A stretch of 64,000 nucleotides of DNA. Origin: Undaria pinnatifida (taxonomy: Eukaryota > Sar > Phaeophyceae > Laminariales > Alariaceae). The stretch is taken from contig JABAKD010000003.1 in assembly GCA_012845835.1 (NCBI GenBank), positions 4,494,870-4,558,869 on the forward strand. Reading direction: 5' to 3'. Positions within the stretch are counted from its first letter, which is position 1. Each line of letters opens with the position of its first letter. The translations under genes were made by a program, and so were the position numbers. The notes beneath the pieces were generated by a model that made no database searches, was not told where the DNA came from, and saw only the letters and a program-made list of their open reading frames with translations. Shown piece after piece: positions 1 through 10,895 of the stretch.

Positions 1-383
1 GTTCTTCCGGTGTTCTACCGGACTACAGCCATTTTTTCGTGATGATCAAATGGCGATTCAGTCCGCCATCACCACCCTCCCTTCTCTCTCTCTTTTCCCT
101 CTCCTTTATTTCCTCTTCCACTCCTTTTGGGCTCAAGCGCCCTTTCCGAACTATCTCCTATTTTCTTATCACAAAGATATGAACAGACAATACTGTGCCA
201 CCTCTGCATCTCTTCGCATAGCAGACAGAGCGTCCACACAACCAATGTGTTCACAACGCGTGGTGCGATATCGGTGGTAGAACGGTTTGGTGATTATCGT
301 CCCTGAACGGTGGGATCCTTCCGACACAAACTCGTTGGAATATGCCATTGTTGTTTTTCGCAATCTGAACGTTTTATACCTAT
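1..383. other. left flank, no gene recognised
   Basis: No coding region, RNA gene or repeat could be supported in this stretch. It contains a pyrimidine-rich tract at about 73-135. The last four bases (380-383, CTAT) match the four bases after the downstream LTR at 4020-4023, so they form the left target-site duplication of the retroelement that begins at 384. Confidence 0.5.
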
Positions 384-647
384 TGTACCGTTGTGGTCGT
401 ATCATTGGGCATTCTACCGTACAATAGTTGGACAATTTTTGTCAGGGAGTTCAATCATCATTTTAGGCGTTTCTTGTGAGCTCTTGAGATCTTGAGATAC
501 AAACGGGAAGGTCCATGGCCGATGTCATGTCACTTCTCCGTGTGATAACGAACGAACTATTGCATGGTGGACAAACGCACTCCGATCCAACGAGGGGAAG
601 TCCTTGGAGCTGATACCACCGGGCCCGCGGTCTCGCGAGTCGGTACA
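384..647 (+). repeat. 5' LTR of the deleted gypsy element
   Basis: 264 bp, TG...CA. It aligns along its length with 3754-4019; shared landmarks include TCCATGGCCGATGTCATGTC, the run TGATACCACCGGGCCCGCGG and the terminal GAGTCGGT(A/G)CA. The first 15 bases align less well, so the left boundary could be off by a few bases, but the CTAT duplication supports it. Confidence 0.75.
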
Positions 648-1525
648 ATTCAATTGCATTGGGTAAGATCTGCTCACTGCCCAAAACGTGACCAATTTGC
701 TTTTAGGAGGCCGGAAAGCACTGTTTTGAGTGATGGTGTGGGACACCAGCCGAAAGCAACGGAACACCCTACAGCAGCAAGAGGAGCACGAGCGCAGGGC
801 GATGACGGAGTCCATTCCGCAAGCTGGGGCAACCCGAGAGGTGAAGGTCGAGCCTGCGGCCGGCGGAAGCCGGAAATCCAGGTGACGATCGGGGGAGATA
901 GACCGCCTAAGTTGGATGGTGATGTTGTTACCTTCGAAGATATGTGTGAATTTCTTGTTGCCTACCCGGAGTACGAGCAGCAGATGCATATCTCAAACCA
1001 AGATGGAGGATACCGGGTACTCGCGAGGAGGCGAGAGCTGGTAGATTCGGCGACCCAAATGATGGTAGCCGATTAATGCTACGATGGCAAGCCCTGGGTC
1101 AACCTCTCCGAGGAGTAGCTATTGCAAGGGCTCAAAAGGTTTGCTGGCGTTGGTGTGCAGCAGACGAGTGACGAGGATTTTTGACGTCAGATATTCCGTG
1201 TGCTGAAGATGGATGCGAGCGTGCCTGTAGATAGCAGGGTGTTCATGCAGAAACGTGCCCTGCGGAAATACCTTGCTGACAGCGGGCTCACGGAGGTGGT
1301 GAGGCCTGACAGTCGGCAGTACACGCTAAAGCATGGCAAGGTGCTGGTGGAGGCAATAGCGGCGGGAATCGAGCCACTCGAGATCCGCCGCAAGGTGGGA
1401 AAAAAATGCGTTTTGATCTTGTAACGCATGGCCCTGACGCGTTGTTCAGCATATTTACCAAGCAGCACCGGGATCAAGCCGTAATTGAGCCTTACGATGC
1501 TGTACGCCGGCAAGCAGCATAGCGG
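648..1525 (+). pseudogene. gag remnant of the deleted gypsy element
   Basis: A broken Gag reading frame. One open stretch ends at the TAA at 1074-1076 (residues such as DGDVVTFEDMCEFLVAYPE), and further stops follow at the TAG and TGA codons before 1200. A second stretch starts near 1200 (MDASVPVDSRVFMQKRALRK) and loses frame at a run of seven A at about 1400; the next frame then continues as FDLVTHGPDALF to a TAG near 1527. The order and spacing fit the N-terminal and capsid part of oomycete/algal gypsy Gag proteins, which is a family-level inference. It cannot encode an intact protein as it stands. Confidence 0.6.
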
Positions 1526-1540
1526 CGTGACGCTAGGTCG

Positions 1541-2960
1541 GTGGCTGTCGCGGGGACCAAGCCGCAGGGAAGTACTGCTGACGGGCACGACTCACGCGAG
1601 AGTGCCAAGGCTGCTGGTATGAAAGCAAAGCGGAATCGTCGGTACGACAACAACGAGTGTTTTGTATGCGGCAAGCAGGAACACAAGCAGTGGGACTGCC
1701 CCCAAAGCCAGCAGGGTAAGGCGGGGAAAGGCGTCCATGGCCAGAGCCACGGCCAGACCCCCATACAGCAGCAGCAGTCCACGAACGGTTTCGCTCAGCA
1801 TACCCGGAGCAAGGCGACTGGGGTGGCCCCTGCGTCTGCCACCCCTCGAGCTAGTAGGTACCAGACCGCCTCAGAGCCGGTGGTAACGAAGACCAAACCT
1901 GCTGCGCCTGAAGCATCTACGCAGAATGACGGAGACTACATGTACATTTGCGTGCCATGTGAGAAGATGGCGCCAGTGGATATCGGGCTCACCGACACGG
2001 TGCAGTACCAGGTTTCCCAAGGCGCTGGGCTGCAGAATACAGCACCAGTTCCTCACACCAATCCGGTGCAGCCGGCGGCAACCGCGTCACAGCAGTGGTG
2101 TGAAGATTCCAGCACCATTTATTCTGGGCGTGTTGCGGTCGTGCAGCCTGGCAGATGGGGTGAGACGATCATGGGTTCGGTAGAGGACGAAACGCATGTG
2201 GAGGACCTGACGCAGCATCTCGCGGGGCGTCTTGCGGTACCAGGTGCTTCCGCGGCTGCTGAGGTCAAGGTGCTCACGGATCCTGGTTCAAGCATCACAG
2301 CAATGTCGGGAGAGCTGGTACATGCCCTGCGGGGACAAATGAGGAAGACGCACACCACGTTTACGCAGGCGTTTGTTGAGCATGCGCGTGTGGTGACGTC
2401 GTTGGGTCAGGAGTGTGATATTGAGGCGGAATCGTGCCCACACCATTTAACGATCGGTACACCATGGAGACTGGTCAGTCCGATTTACCATGCCGTTTAT
2501 CGTGCTCCCTGAGGGAGGCGATGTGGTTATCATCGGGCAGAAGACGATGAGAGAGAAACTCGGCATGGACATCATGGCGGAGCTTAAGACCTATGTACTG
2601 AAGGCTCAAGGGCGTCAAGATGGCGCTGGGATGGAGCTTACAGCTTGTTCTGTGGGCGAGCTCAACGACGGTACGATGCTGCGAACGGCGATGGCTGTGA
2701 CAGCATTCGTGCCGGGCGGTGACGCGCCAGGCGACGTGTACGATGAGGTCGCACTGACGCTGCCGTTTCAACGACCCATGATATTCCAGGGTTCTGAGGT
2801 GGAAATACGGGATCGTGCGGGCGTGTTGGAGACGGCTGATGATAACGCTGTTGACCATGGCTCCCCACCGGAATGTACCAAGATGCTTCGCGGTATCGTT
2901 TTTCGCACTCACGTTGACGTGTTATGTCGGGCGTTGTCGGGTGGCCCACATGCACGTAAG
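1541..2960 (+). pseudogene. Gag zinc knuckle, protease and pre-RT linker (broken)
   Basis: The first open part (1541-2512) carries a clear CX2CX4HX4C zinc knuckle, CFVCGKQEHKQWDC, at about residue 41, then a Gln/Pro-rich linker, then a retropepsin-like motif VLTDPGSS near residue 245. The catalytic triad there reads D-P-G rather than the usual D-T/S-G, so the protease is probably dead. The frame shifts near 2490, after which protease C-terminal sequence continues (VVIIGQKTMREKLG). At about 2905-3030 comes the hydrophilic linker that precedes gypsy RT (DVLCRALSGG ... VVRAKP), followed by an abrupt jump to chromodomain sequence. The deletion junction therefore lies between about 3010 and 3050. 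Confidence 0.65.
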
Positions 2961-3043
2961 GAGCCTGGGGCCTTGGCGGTCCGGTTTCATTCATGGGCAA
3001 CGGTGGTGCGGGCGAAGCCCTCACTTGAACGTAATCGCCTGCG

Positions 3044-3319
3044 ATGGAGTACGGCAAAGTCGTGCCCCGACTGCCGCTCGGTAGTGACGACGAGTTTGGC
3101 GTCAAGGTGGCCTGGAAGGGGCCGGAGGAGGCGGAGAGCACCTGGGAGCCGGTGTCGCGCGTGTTTGATGGCGCGGCGGCCGTGCTGCGAAAAGAGCTCA
3201 AGGCGCTGCGGCTGAAGATGGATCAGACGCGGGGACTCGTACAGCGTTATGGGCTGCGTTTTGATCATATCGCGGTTTGGGAAGGATCCCGATTTTTGAA
3301 CTGCTTATTTTCGGTTTGA
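3044..3319 (+). pseudogene. C-terminal chromodomain of the deleted gypsy element
   Basis: A 91-codon open frame whose first 50 residues match the chromodomain pattern: VKVAWKGPEEAESTWEPVSR, with the aromatic-lysine-glycine core (WKG) and TWEP that form the methyl-lysine pocket strand. An amphipathic helix (LRKELKALRLKM) follows. In chromoviruses this domain sits at the end of integrase and steers insertion toward marked chromatin. Here it is fused directly after the pre-RT linker because pol is deleted. The first codon is not a native start. Confidence 0.65.
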
Positions 3320-3753
3320 TCGAAATGTCGAATTTCGAGTTTTTTTCTAATCTGGAATTTCTGCGCCGGGCGCTGATAGCACCTGACGCAGCCACAGATG
3401 GCGGTTCATCGCCGAGGCTGTGTGTGGACAGAGCATGTCTTTGGTTGATGCTTCCGTTTTACAGGGGTGACTTTTGTGCTGGAATACACATTCCTTATGT
3501 GGTTGGGTTTCGGCAAGTTGTATGCGCAATTGGAGGTGTGACGCGTGGTGCGTGGTTTGCTTTAAGATGCATTCGTGATGACGCGGCCGCTGAACAACCG
3601 TCGTTCACGGTCAGTAAACGTGGTAGAACCTAGGTCGTGGTGAAAATGACCGGGATGTGTTGGGCTTGACCATTGCCCAACGTACGGACAGCTATGTTTA
3701 TCAAAGCTACTCGGTCTGAGCCAACTTGCGGTTGGTAGTGGGCTTTTGGAGGG
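3320..3753 (+). other. 3' untranslated part of the gypsy element and polypurine tract
   Basis: No open frame of note. The segment ends with the purine-rich run GGAGGG immediately before the TG of the downstream LTR, in the position expected for the plus-strand primer of reverse transcription. Confidence 0.5.
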
Positions 3754-4019
3754 TGCCATACCACTGTGGTCGTCTCATTGGGAATTTTACCGTACAATGG
3801 TTGGATACATTTTGTCAGGGAGTTCAACGGTCATTGTTGGCGTTTCTTGTGCGCTGTTGAGACCTTGAGATACAAACAGGAAGGTCCATGGCCGATGTCA
3901 TGTCACTTCTCCGTGTGATAACGAACGAACTACTGCATTGTGGATAAACGCACCCCGAGCCTACGGGGGAATTTCTCGAAGCTGATACCACCGGGCCCGC
4001 GGTCGCGCGAGTCGGTGCA
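3754..4019 (+). repeat. 3' LTR of the deleted gypsy element
   Basis: 266 bp, TG...CA, the partner of 384-647. It is followed by CTAT (4020-4023), the right target-site duplication. Scattered substitutions and short indels between the two LTRs indicate an old insertion. Confidence 0.75.
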
Positions 4020-4030
4020 CTATTTAGAAA

Positions 4031-4290
4031 AATGCAAAATACACTTGAGCTGTGTGTGTGAGATCGACCAAAGAGGATTTGTTTTAATCAAAACTCAGCT
4101 TTGCAAGCTGCGTGTGACACTTCGATCGCGCGTGTCACGGGGTGTGCATACCGTCGTGAAGGGTGCAACAGGTCGGTGACGACTCCCCTGCTAATGCCAG
4201 GGTCAACAGGACTAAGACGCTCAGCTTTGTTCTGCGCACGGAAACTGTATGACCCGCACTAAGGGGAACAAAACCAGCATACCTATTGTA
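4031..4290 (-). repeat. family A repeat, diverged copy
   Basis: Shares with the other family A copies the landmarks AAAATACACT..AGCTGTG, CTTTGCAAGCTG, CGATCGCGCGT, GGGTCAACAGG and GCGCACGGAAACT, but with many substitutions and small indels. The strand is given in the orientation in which the shared AT-rich end is the 3' end (see the copy at 49552-51545). Confidence 0.6.
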
Positions 4291-5564
4291 AGAGCAAAGT
4301 AGTTAAGTAGTGAAGTAGTGGAGTAGAAAATAGATCTCAGTAAAGTAGTAAATTAGCAAAGCAGTAGTAAAGCAGGCGACGGGATCATTCATCGGGTTGC
4401 ACCTTCGTTTTATCAAAATCACGTATTGAGTGGAACCAACACTGCTGCATTGAGGTCCCAACTGGGGACCTCTTTTTGCAGTGGCTCGGGATCACCCCCG
4501 CGGGTGACTCCCTGTTCCTTGGGTCGTACGCTTTCGTGCGGATTTACTTTTACGAACTAAAACCCGAATGGGATGGTTAGCTATGCTGCCCCAAGAAAAT
4601 CGCCCAATGTGGTTTATCTGTGAGGTACAGAGTGCACCCGTGCGAGTATGTATGACATGGTATGATATGATATGACATGGTATGATATGATATGACAAAG
4701 TGTGCCATGATAGCTCAGACCCGGCAGTGAAAACGGGGGTATGATACTACGATGATAGAGTATGATACTATAATACCTTGGCTTTGATCTTGGGCTATAC
4801 ATACCTACACACGTAGAGCTACACAAGTGACGAGTCTCTGAACAAAATACTGTGCGCCTACCACCGTAGAGCGCATGTCTCCATGTGCACATGTATCCAC
4901 TACGCGCCCCGACGTTGCCGTGGTTTACCGGGGATTGATCACCGTATTTCAGTGTAGCCACATTTCATGCAAATACATTCAAAACCTGGGATTCACACGA
5001 AAAAACTAGATGCTGAATGACATGCCGAAGCGACGCCATAAGGCTTACGCTGATTTCGAAGTGATCGATTCAAATAGCGTCAAACGGGCACCTCGGTAGG
5101 TGAAAATCCTTGACTAGTACATGTCCTTGTACCTGGTATGGGTTAATTGCGTTCATTCCGCACCCAGTTGTCTTGCTTGCTGTGTTCGTATCGCCCCTCC
5201 GAATATCAAAAATAGTTCAGGGTACTAACCAGCCTTCTCTACCCCCGATACCATCCGATCTTCCGATTTTGGTTACAATAGATTGTCTATTATTAATAAC
5301 CCTTTTGGGGCTTCAGGGGCAAAATTGAACACACTGGCGATTGAGCAGCGACGCCTGCTATGATACGATACAGGTAGCACTTTCGGCAAAATATTTCCAA
5401 AATCGTCATCACGTCTTTTTTCTTTTTTTGCAACGTTCTTTGTACTATGCCCAGGCCCAAGGGTCGTCCGTCGAGTTGCATTTCTTTCTTTCTGGGAAGC
5501 AGTTATTGGATGGGGTGTAGAGCTCCTCAAGGTACGAGTATACAAACCAATGGGTGCATACGTG
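4291..5564. other. intergenic stretch with short tandem repeats
   Basis: No gene recognised. About 4297-4375 is a degenerate AAGTAGT-type repeat. A perfect hairpin GAGGTCCC-AACTG-GGGACCTC followed by a T run lies at 4452-4477. About 4650-4700 is a short tandem repeat built from TATGATATGACATGG. The rest shows only short open frames without recognisable motifs. Confidence 0.5.
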
Positions 5565-6046
5565 AGAAAAACACAAATACACTCCAGCTGTGAGATTGAA
5601 GATTTTGTCGAACCTCATCTTTGCAAGCTGTGTGTGATACTCCGATCGCGCGTATTACTGAGTGTGTGTCCTTATTATGGGTATAGGTCGGTGACCCCCT
5701 TTGGAACTACAGTGTAGCTTGTACCAGGGTCAACAGGGCGATGTAAGTCAGTCTATGCACGGAAACAATAGAACCCGTTTTTGAGGGGGAAAACATCTGA
5801 CAGCTGTGGAAGGAAAGGCATCAGTTTGTGAAGTGTATCTTGTAAGTCGTACCACCAGTGAGGGGAGGGCGGAGATTTTAAGAGCGTGGGGGCCTTGGTT
5901 TGAGCAACAGGGAGCGGGGGGGCGCGGGGCAACTCCATCTGTGCGCGGAAACTATACACATTTCAAGGGGACAAATCTGACGGTTGCGGAAGGAATGCAT
6001 CATATATCCTGAAAGACGTACAAACAGTGGGAAGAGGGCGGAGTGT
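5565..6046 (-). repeat. family A repeat copy
   Basis: Nearly complete first and second modules: AATACACTCCAGCTGTGAGA at 5576, the TATA-like AACAATAGAACCCG region near 5763, the G-run joint near 5908-5916, then the second module GCGCGGAAACTATACAC and its end AAGAGGGCGGAGTGT near 6045. No open frame of its own. Confidence 0.8.
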
Positions 6047-6606
6047 ATGAATATTTCTACACCGTAGTATGTGTTCACCCTTCACCGTAAAGACCCGGGC
6101 TGCTAGATTAGGTGGCGACGGTTTTACGTTCGAACTCCACCACATCAAGTACCTGTACTTGTACGACACGCGCCCATAGCTTGCACTGCTGCCGTGTGCT
6201 GCATGCTCGCACACCATGCGCTGGCGCGAACTAGACCATTCAGGTTTCGGCCTTTCTGATATAGGCTTCTACGAATCGTCCTACCGGACGTCTTCCCGCC
6301 AACAGGTTCCCTTTGCATCTCGAACTCTTGCCCCCCCCTCTCCCCCTCGCGCAGTTAGGGCGAATACTGTCGCTGCTTCCTTTGTCTCTGAAATACCGGT
6401 TTTCTCCCCCCGATAACGTTAACGTCGCGTTGATCAATAGCCCGCTCTTAATGCTAATGGCAGTCTTAATTCTGCAAGGCACGTCTTTCTCCTCTGTCTA
6501 GGCCGTACGTTGCTCATGGTACATTTATACTCATCATACCATCCCAGCGTGATAGACACATCGATCTTGGGCGGTGGCGACGGAAATGTCGTTGTCTAAC
6601 TCTGTT
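6047..6606. other. intergenic, no gene recognised
   Basis: No repeat copy or coding signal could be supported, apart from a possible branch point and 3' splice site (CTAAC ... TGTGCAG, 6596-6614) just upstream of and overlapping the start of the Arg/Ser-rich frame. Confidence 0.4.
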
Positions 6607-7415
6607 ATGTGCAGCCTATCTGGTAACCACCGTAATGATGAGCCAAGTTCACCTCATCCTAATCCGTCAAGCAACGGTTGTCCGCCGGGCCGATTTCGAC
6701 ACGGAGTCTGCTGATGCAGGTACAACCGGCACGATGGCCGTGGCTCGGGTCGCATCCGCGGCAGCAACCGACACAGCAGCGGTCACCGCACCGGCAGCCG
6801 CGATTGCAGCCGCAGCCGTGATGAGGGTAGCTGGCGCCCCGGACGTGGGACGAGCCGTAAAATAGCGGCTACAGCAGCCGCGACGGCACCGTAGCCACAG
6901 CCGGAGCCGTGGCGAGGGCAGCCGGCACGGTGCACGGGGCGCGAACAGCAACCGAATTGCCGCCAGGAGCCACAGCCGCAATCGCAAGCGTCACGGCAGC
7001 AGCAGCCGCGGCAAGGGCAGCCGGCACAGCAGCCGTGGCGCCCAGGACTGTGATCCTGGCGACGATGGCCGCAGCGATGGTATGCCGTCCCGTCGTGGAA
7101 ACAGTGACACTAACTGCTACGGCGAAACTCGGCCCAGGTATAGCTATGCCGGGGAATCCATGGAATGACAACGGTGCGCGTTTATGGAAGACGTCGCCAC
7201 CCAAGATAATAACAACCATGGTTTACCGGTACCCGGGACAAACTACCACGTTCTGCCGCCCCCCGGACACCTACGACCACGGATTTTCAATAGACCCCGA
7301 AATAAATTACACGGGTCTTCCGCCCTTGGACGAACAACAATGAGTCCTCGTAGCAATGAAATACTACACTGGGCAGACGTACAGTGTTTCGATAACCCAC
7401 TGGGTATTGTTTAGG
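6607..7415 (+). pseudogene. Arg/Ser/Gly-rich low-complexity reading frame, broken
   Basis: The translation that makes biological sense is not the Ala-rich one. From the ATG at 6607 the frame gives a short Pro/Ser/Asn segment, an in-frame TGA, then an Arg-Gly-Ser run (GRGSGRIRGSNRHSSGH) to about 6860. After a one-base shift the neighbouring frame continues the same character (RSHSRNRKRHGSSSRGKGS). It crosses a second in-frame TGA at 7166 and ends in an ordinary-looking 77-residue tail at the TAG at 7413. This composition resembles SR/RGG-type RNA-binding linkers, but there is no folded domain to name. CTAAC plus TGTGCAG at 6596-6614 could be a 3' splice site for an upstream exon. Two in-frame UGAs and a shift make a decayed gene the simplest reading; a purely compositional artefact is possible. 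Confidence 0.4.
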
Positions 7416-8015
7416 CCTCGATAGCGAGCGTTCCTTTGTTTCGTGTGCTTCCCATGAAGCCCTGGCATGAGTTGCTCGCAAAGTTAATGATAATGCTTAC
7501 ATGGCTTTCCAGTTTACTTTCGGTCTCCAAGTAAAGATACGGGCGATGTCATCTAAATAATCTGCATCGGTACGCCTCAAACCCACACAGACCCAAAATA
7601 TAATCGTTGCCCTCTTTGTCGTGTGCACGTACAGTATATATTGACATCAGGAATGGAATCCCCGGAGCTACGCACTTTCGAAGCGTGGTGCAGGAGGGTC
7701 CATGAGAACGCGAAGGGATCCGTTGGCTACTTCAGAAAAACGATAGCATCATGGGAGAACCTAGACATTGCTTGCCGTAATCCGGGACGCCCGTAGGAAA
7801 GATGGTCGCGATCAACGCCAAACTGATACCTGTGTGTAATGCATCCACAACCAGACCGTAAGAAGTTCTTTGTTCTAGGTAATTTCGTACGTGGTGACCT
7901 TCCAGAGTGTCTTAGTATTACGCGTGTGCAGAACACGTTTGGTGACTACTTTTCTTCCTTGAAAAGCCTCCCACCCCGATCTCCAACCACTTCTTCCGTG
8001 TATTAGCAATGGAGT
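7416..8015. other. intergenic, no gene recognised
   Basis: Only short shadow frames; no repeat family or RNA gene recognised. Confidence 0.4.
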
Positions 8016-8292
8016 TGCATACCCATGGATAACCATGGATGACCATGGCATGTCCACGGGAATGTGCAATGGACGATCATGGCATTCCATGGCTTGTTCA
8101 TGCCAGTGCCATGGAATTGCCATGACCATTGTCATTGCTTCTTATGTCCCACGGCGCACACAAGGTTTATGGCATATGCCGTGGCTGTCCACGGACCGAC
8201 CATGGCCTATATATGTGGATGGACTATTGATGGTCCATGACATACCATGGCATGACAATGGCATTACCATGGCAATGCCATGTTACGTGACA
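8016..8292. repeat. CATGG-rich degenerate low-complexity tract
   Basis: About ten occurrences of CATGG, several as the palindrome CCATGG, with many further CATG and CCATGA variants, spaced irregularly by 8 to 40 bases. There is no fixed period, so it is not a classic tandem array. Because the core is palindromic, both strands look alike and give spurious open frames. Confidence 0.65.
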
Positions 8293-8660
8293 TGGCTGCT
8301 TAACTGATGCAAAGCACCCGCTTTTTTCGGGCAAAAATACTCAAAATTGGTAATGACGATTGTTCATGCTCGGTTTCACCGAAACAGACTGACACATGAA
8401 AGCGCCTCGTCGTCTAGGAGTTCCAACGAGAAGTGGCGATTTTCGATAATTCTTCACGATGTCCCGAGCAGGGTGTGTACAGGTAGCATATGACACGATT
8501 GAAACATCCGCAATGACATGGTTTTTCGGTTGCTGTTAATATAGTCGAAGGCTTTCTGCACAGATATGTATTCGTCCGCGAGGAAATCGTCGCAATTTTT
8601 TTTGTTCTTCTACATTCAGAGGAGACTCTTATTTCGGCCGTCATTGCACGAGCGACGTGT

Positions 8661-8908
8661 ACGACGCACACTACGGTGGAGGTGCACCATTTTTGCCTTT
8701 TGAGGGTGGTCACTTGTGGATCTCTTTTTCTCTCCCCAAGCAGATTTGCGAGAAAACGAAGTACTAACCTCAGCGTCTACCTTACAAAACGAATATTCCA
8801 AAAGAAAACGATTGTTTTAACGAATTCGGGTTAAAGAGGGTTAAGGATTGAACATCCCCGTCATTCAGAAAATGTGTCAGCCAAAAAGCGCTACCTCTGT
8901 CGTAGCCT
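8661..8908. mobile_element. family B short inverted-repeat element
   Basis: 248 bp. The left end (ACGCACACTACGGTGGAGGTG) and the complement of the right end (AGGCTACGACAGAGGTAGC) are inverted versions of one sequence. It aligns with the copies at 10896-11142 and 12785-13036 through shared blocks, notably CCCCGTCATTCAGAA near the right end. There is no coding capacity, so it would be a non-autonomous DNA transposon of the MITE kind. Confidence 0.6.
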
Positions 8909-9173
8909 AGGTCCTATATGTTCTTCAAAATATGTTATAATCCTAAGAGCGGCTTAAGGCGCAGGTCAACACTGCGCCGTTCTGTGTCTGCTTTGTTTTG
9001 CAGTAGTGATTTTCGGCTATCACACACACTCATGATATCCTTCCGAGGACTTTCTGCCAGGATAATCAAGCTGAGAGACAATGTTACATTGAAAGTATGA
9101 CGATTGTTGACATTCCATGCTGCACCCGTGAATGGGCGCGTTGGGAGTGTATATATATTGTTTTATCTTCATC

Positions 9174-9340
9174 CTATTTATTATGCTCGCACTACTCTCG
9201 TGTTTCCTTCGAGTAGTAACGCATATCCGGGTCACATATCGGGCCCTCCTACCCCGTCCCCACCACGATACACGACTTCATTTTCATCGCGAGAAGAATT
9301 CAGCATCTTCTTCCCTCGTCGGCTTGCGTCGAGTACGCCT
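9174..9340 (+). repeat. dispersed repeat D, copy 1
   Basis: About 165 bp, repeated in the same orientation at 47975-48137. Shared blocks are ATGCTCGCACTA, CCCCGTCCCCAC and the long match ATCGCGAGAAGAATTCAGC followed by TTCTTCCCTCGT. Nature unknown. Confidence 0.7.
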
Positions 9341-9627
9341 AATTAAAGTCTCGCGTACTTTTACTACTAAATTGAGGGGGAGCACTGAAACCGTATGTGT
9401 CCAAGCTTGGAGAGTGTCGCGCGACAGCTATACAGTACGAAGACACGCTGAAAGATATTCCTGGTACCGTCTAGCGATATTCCAGTTTCAGAAAAACATG
9501 CGTCTACTACGAATATTTCAGGGATTTGGGAAGGAGCCCGTAGTATTGCGACGTGCGCGCCAGCTACGGACCAGTAAAATTGTGACGTACTTCCTGCAGC
9601 AGATCTGCAAGTTTTTTTAAAATGTCT

Positions 9628-10155
9628 TTACACAGCTTGAATTTCGACTCCGCAGTTGATGTAAGCTTTTGGATCGCCTAGTTCTCCCATGGATGTCCTT
9701 ACCCAAGTCATCCCGCCAACTGCCTTATCGCACCAGCAACTAACATGCTTCCATGAGCCTTGTCGTCTCCCAATCAATCGCAAATCATCTCGCTCAGGCC
9801 AGCCCACACACGTTTCTGTGACGCATTCTCGCCCACGTAAGCCAAATTTATGTTCGCACATCTCTATGGTTTCCGATTGCTCTCGTGCACGATCAACATT
9901 ACAGGATTCATTGTGCGTTGTATTCTGCTGTAGCCGTTGCTTATAGCCTTGTGCCTCGTCTACAACGTTGCACGTACAATGGCTTTCTGCATTGCCTTTG
10001 TATCCTCTCATGGCCGATAAGCCACTGCTGTACGTCCACCGCAAAAAATAAACGCGGAGAAAATCCGGTGCTAACGACACATGATTTACACGGGCCAAGT
10101 TGTTCCATAACAATACCTTCCCGTAAATATCGTGGCTGGGCCATACTTTCAACAC
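9628..10155 (-). CDS. unrecognised Cys-rich open frame, possible exon
   Basis: An open frame of 175 codons with balanced charged residues and ten Cys, mostly in the C-terminal two thirds. It begins at a TTG, so the true start or a splice junction is unknown. Its end, WKHVSCWCDKAVGGMT then GELGDPKAYINCG, faintly resembles the Temptin Cys-rich signature (a Cys, an Asp/Gly-rich loop, then ELGDP), but with six extra residues and without the usual CC. That similarity is an inference by eye. It lies downstream of the carbonic anhydrase exons on the same strand. It may be a decayed or chance frame. Confidence 0.3.
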   Translation of the reverse strand: MLKVWPSHDIYGKVLLWNNLARVNHVSLAPDFLRVYFLRWTYSSGLSAMRGYKGNAESHCTCNVVDEAQGYKQRLQQNTTHNESCNVDRAREQSETIEMCEHKFGLRGRECVTETCVGWPERDDLRLIGRRQGSWKHVSCWCDKAVGGMTWVRTSMGELGDPKAYINCGVEIQAV

Positions 10156-10665
10156 ACGCTCAAGTCAGTTATGCAATTCTTCAACGTTTCAGAGCCGAGT
10201 GCTTCCATCCACGCCATATGTACGCCCCAGTGAGGTTGGAAACCACCAACGTATACCAGAGGTATGGGCGAAACCAGAAGTATTCCTAGACGAGGTATAC
10301 GAGGCGGCCGTTGAGCTCCTGGCACGGGCGATTGGTGTTGGATTGCTCACCAACCTGTAAATGTGCAGGACATACACGCACAAAAACAATAAGAGGGGGC
10401 GAACCGTTGGGAGCGGCTGAGAACAGCATTTGTCCGCAGCTATCGTCTTGTTTGAGCCCGTGATGTAGTCGCGGCTCTAACACGGGTTAAGTCTCTTGAT
10501 GGTGACGGGCAGTTATTGGGAAATGTCCGTGAAGGCCGGCGACGAACATGCGGTTGGTTAATGCCGCATGCTGCAGGGGTTTTTCAAACGAAACCCACGA
10601 AACTAAAAACGGCCGGTAGTGATATATCTCGTCCGAGCAAAAAGGGTCTTGTCCGTTTGACCAAA

Positions 10666-10895
10666 CGACGCGTGCTACGGTTGTAGGGGTGCACGTGCGT
10701 GTCTGGGAGTCCTCATCTGAGGATTTCTGTGCCTCATGCGGACAACACCGTGAGGAAACACAAGACTAGTGCCACGCGACGAAATGATCTCATGACAAAA
10801 CTCGAATCTTCTACTGTAGTACAGCACGAGCGATGTTGGGTGGGCAATGTAACTGAGTATCTGTATAGTGAAGAACCCCGTCGGTCGGAAAGGAG
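10666..10895. mobile_element. family B element, partial copy
   Basis: Starts with the family B terminus GACGCGTGCTACGG followed by GGGGTGCACG, and ends against the next copy with the diagnostic CCCCGTCGGTCGGAAAG. Tandem with 10896-11142. Confidence 0.45.

Larger units (their letters stand above)
384..4019 (+). mobile_element. Ty3/gypsy-type LTR retrotransposon, internally deleted
   Basis: The element is bounded by two similar LTRs (384-647 and 3754-4019), both starting TG and ending CA, and flanked by a 4-bp direct repeat CTAT (380-383 and 4020-4023). A purine run (GGAGGG, ending 3753) abuts the downstream LTR as expected for a polypurine tract. Inside, in order, are gag remnants, a CCHC zinc knuckle, a retropepsin-like region, the linker that normally precedes reverse transcriptase, and then directly a chromodomain. 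Reverse transcriptase, RNase H and integrase are missing, so this is a non-autonomous deletion derivative. Frames are broken by several stops and shifts. The C-terminal chromodomain and domain order point to the gypsy chromovirus branch (family knowledge). The insertion lies directly beside a family A copy. Confidence 0.85.

Noticed and set aside
4452-4477. Hairpin plus T run resembling a bacterial intrinsic terminator
   Set aside because: Eukaryotic context with no gene upstream; likely chance.
6635-7343. Ala-rich open frames on both strands
   Set aside because: They are shadow frames of the Arg/Ser/Gly-rich frame; GC-rich codons of Arg and Ser read as Ala when shifted.
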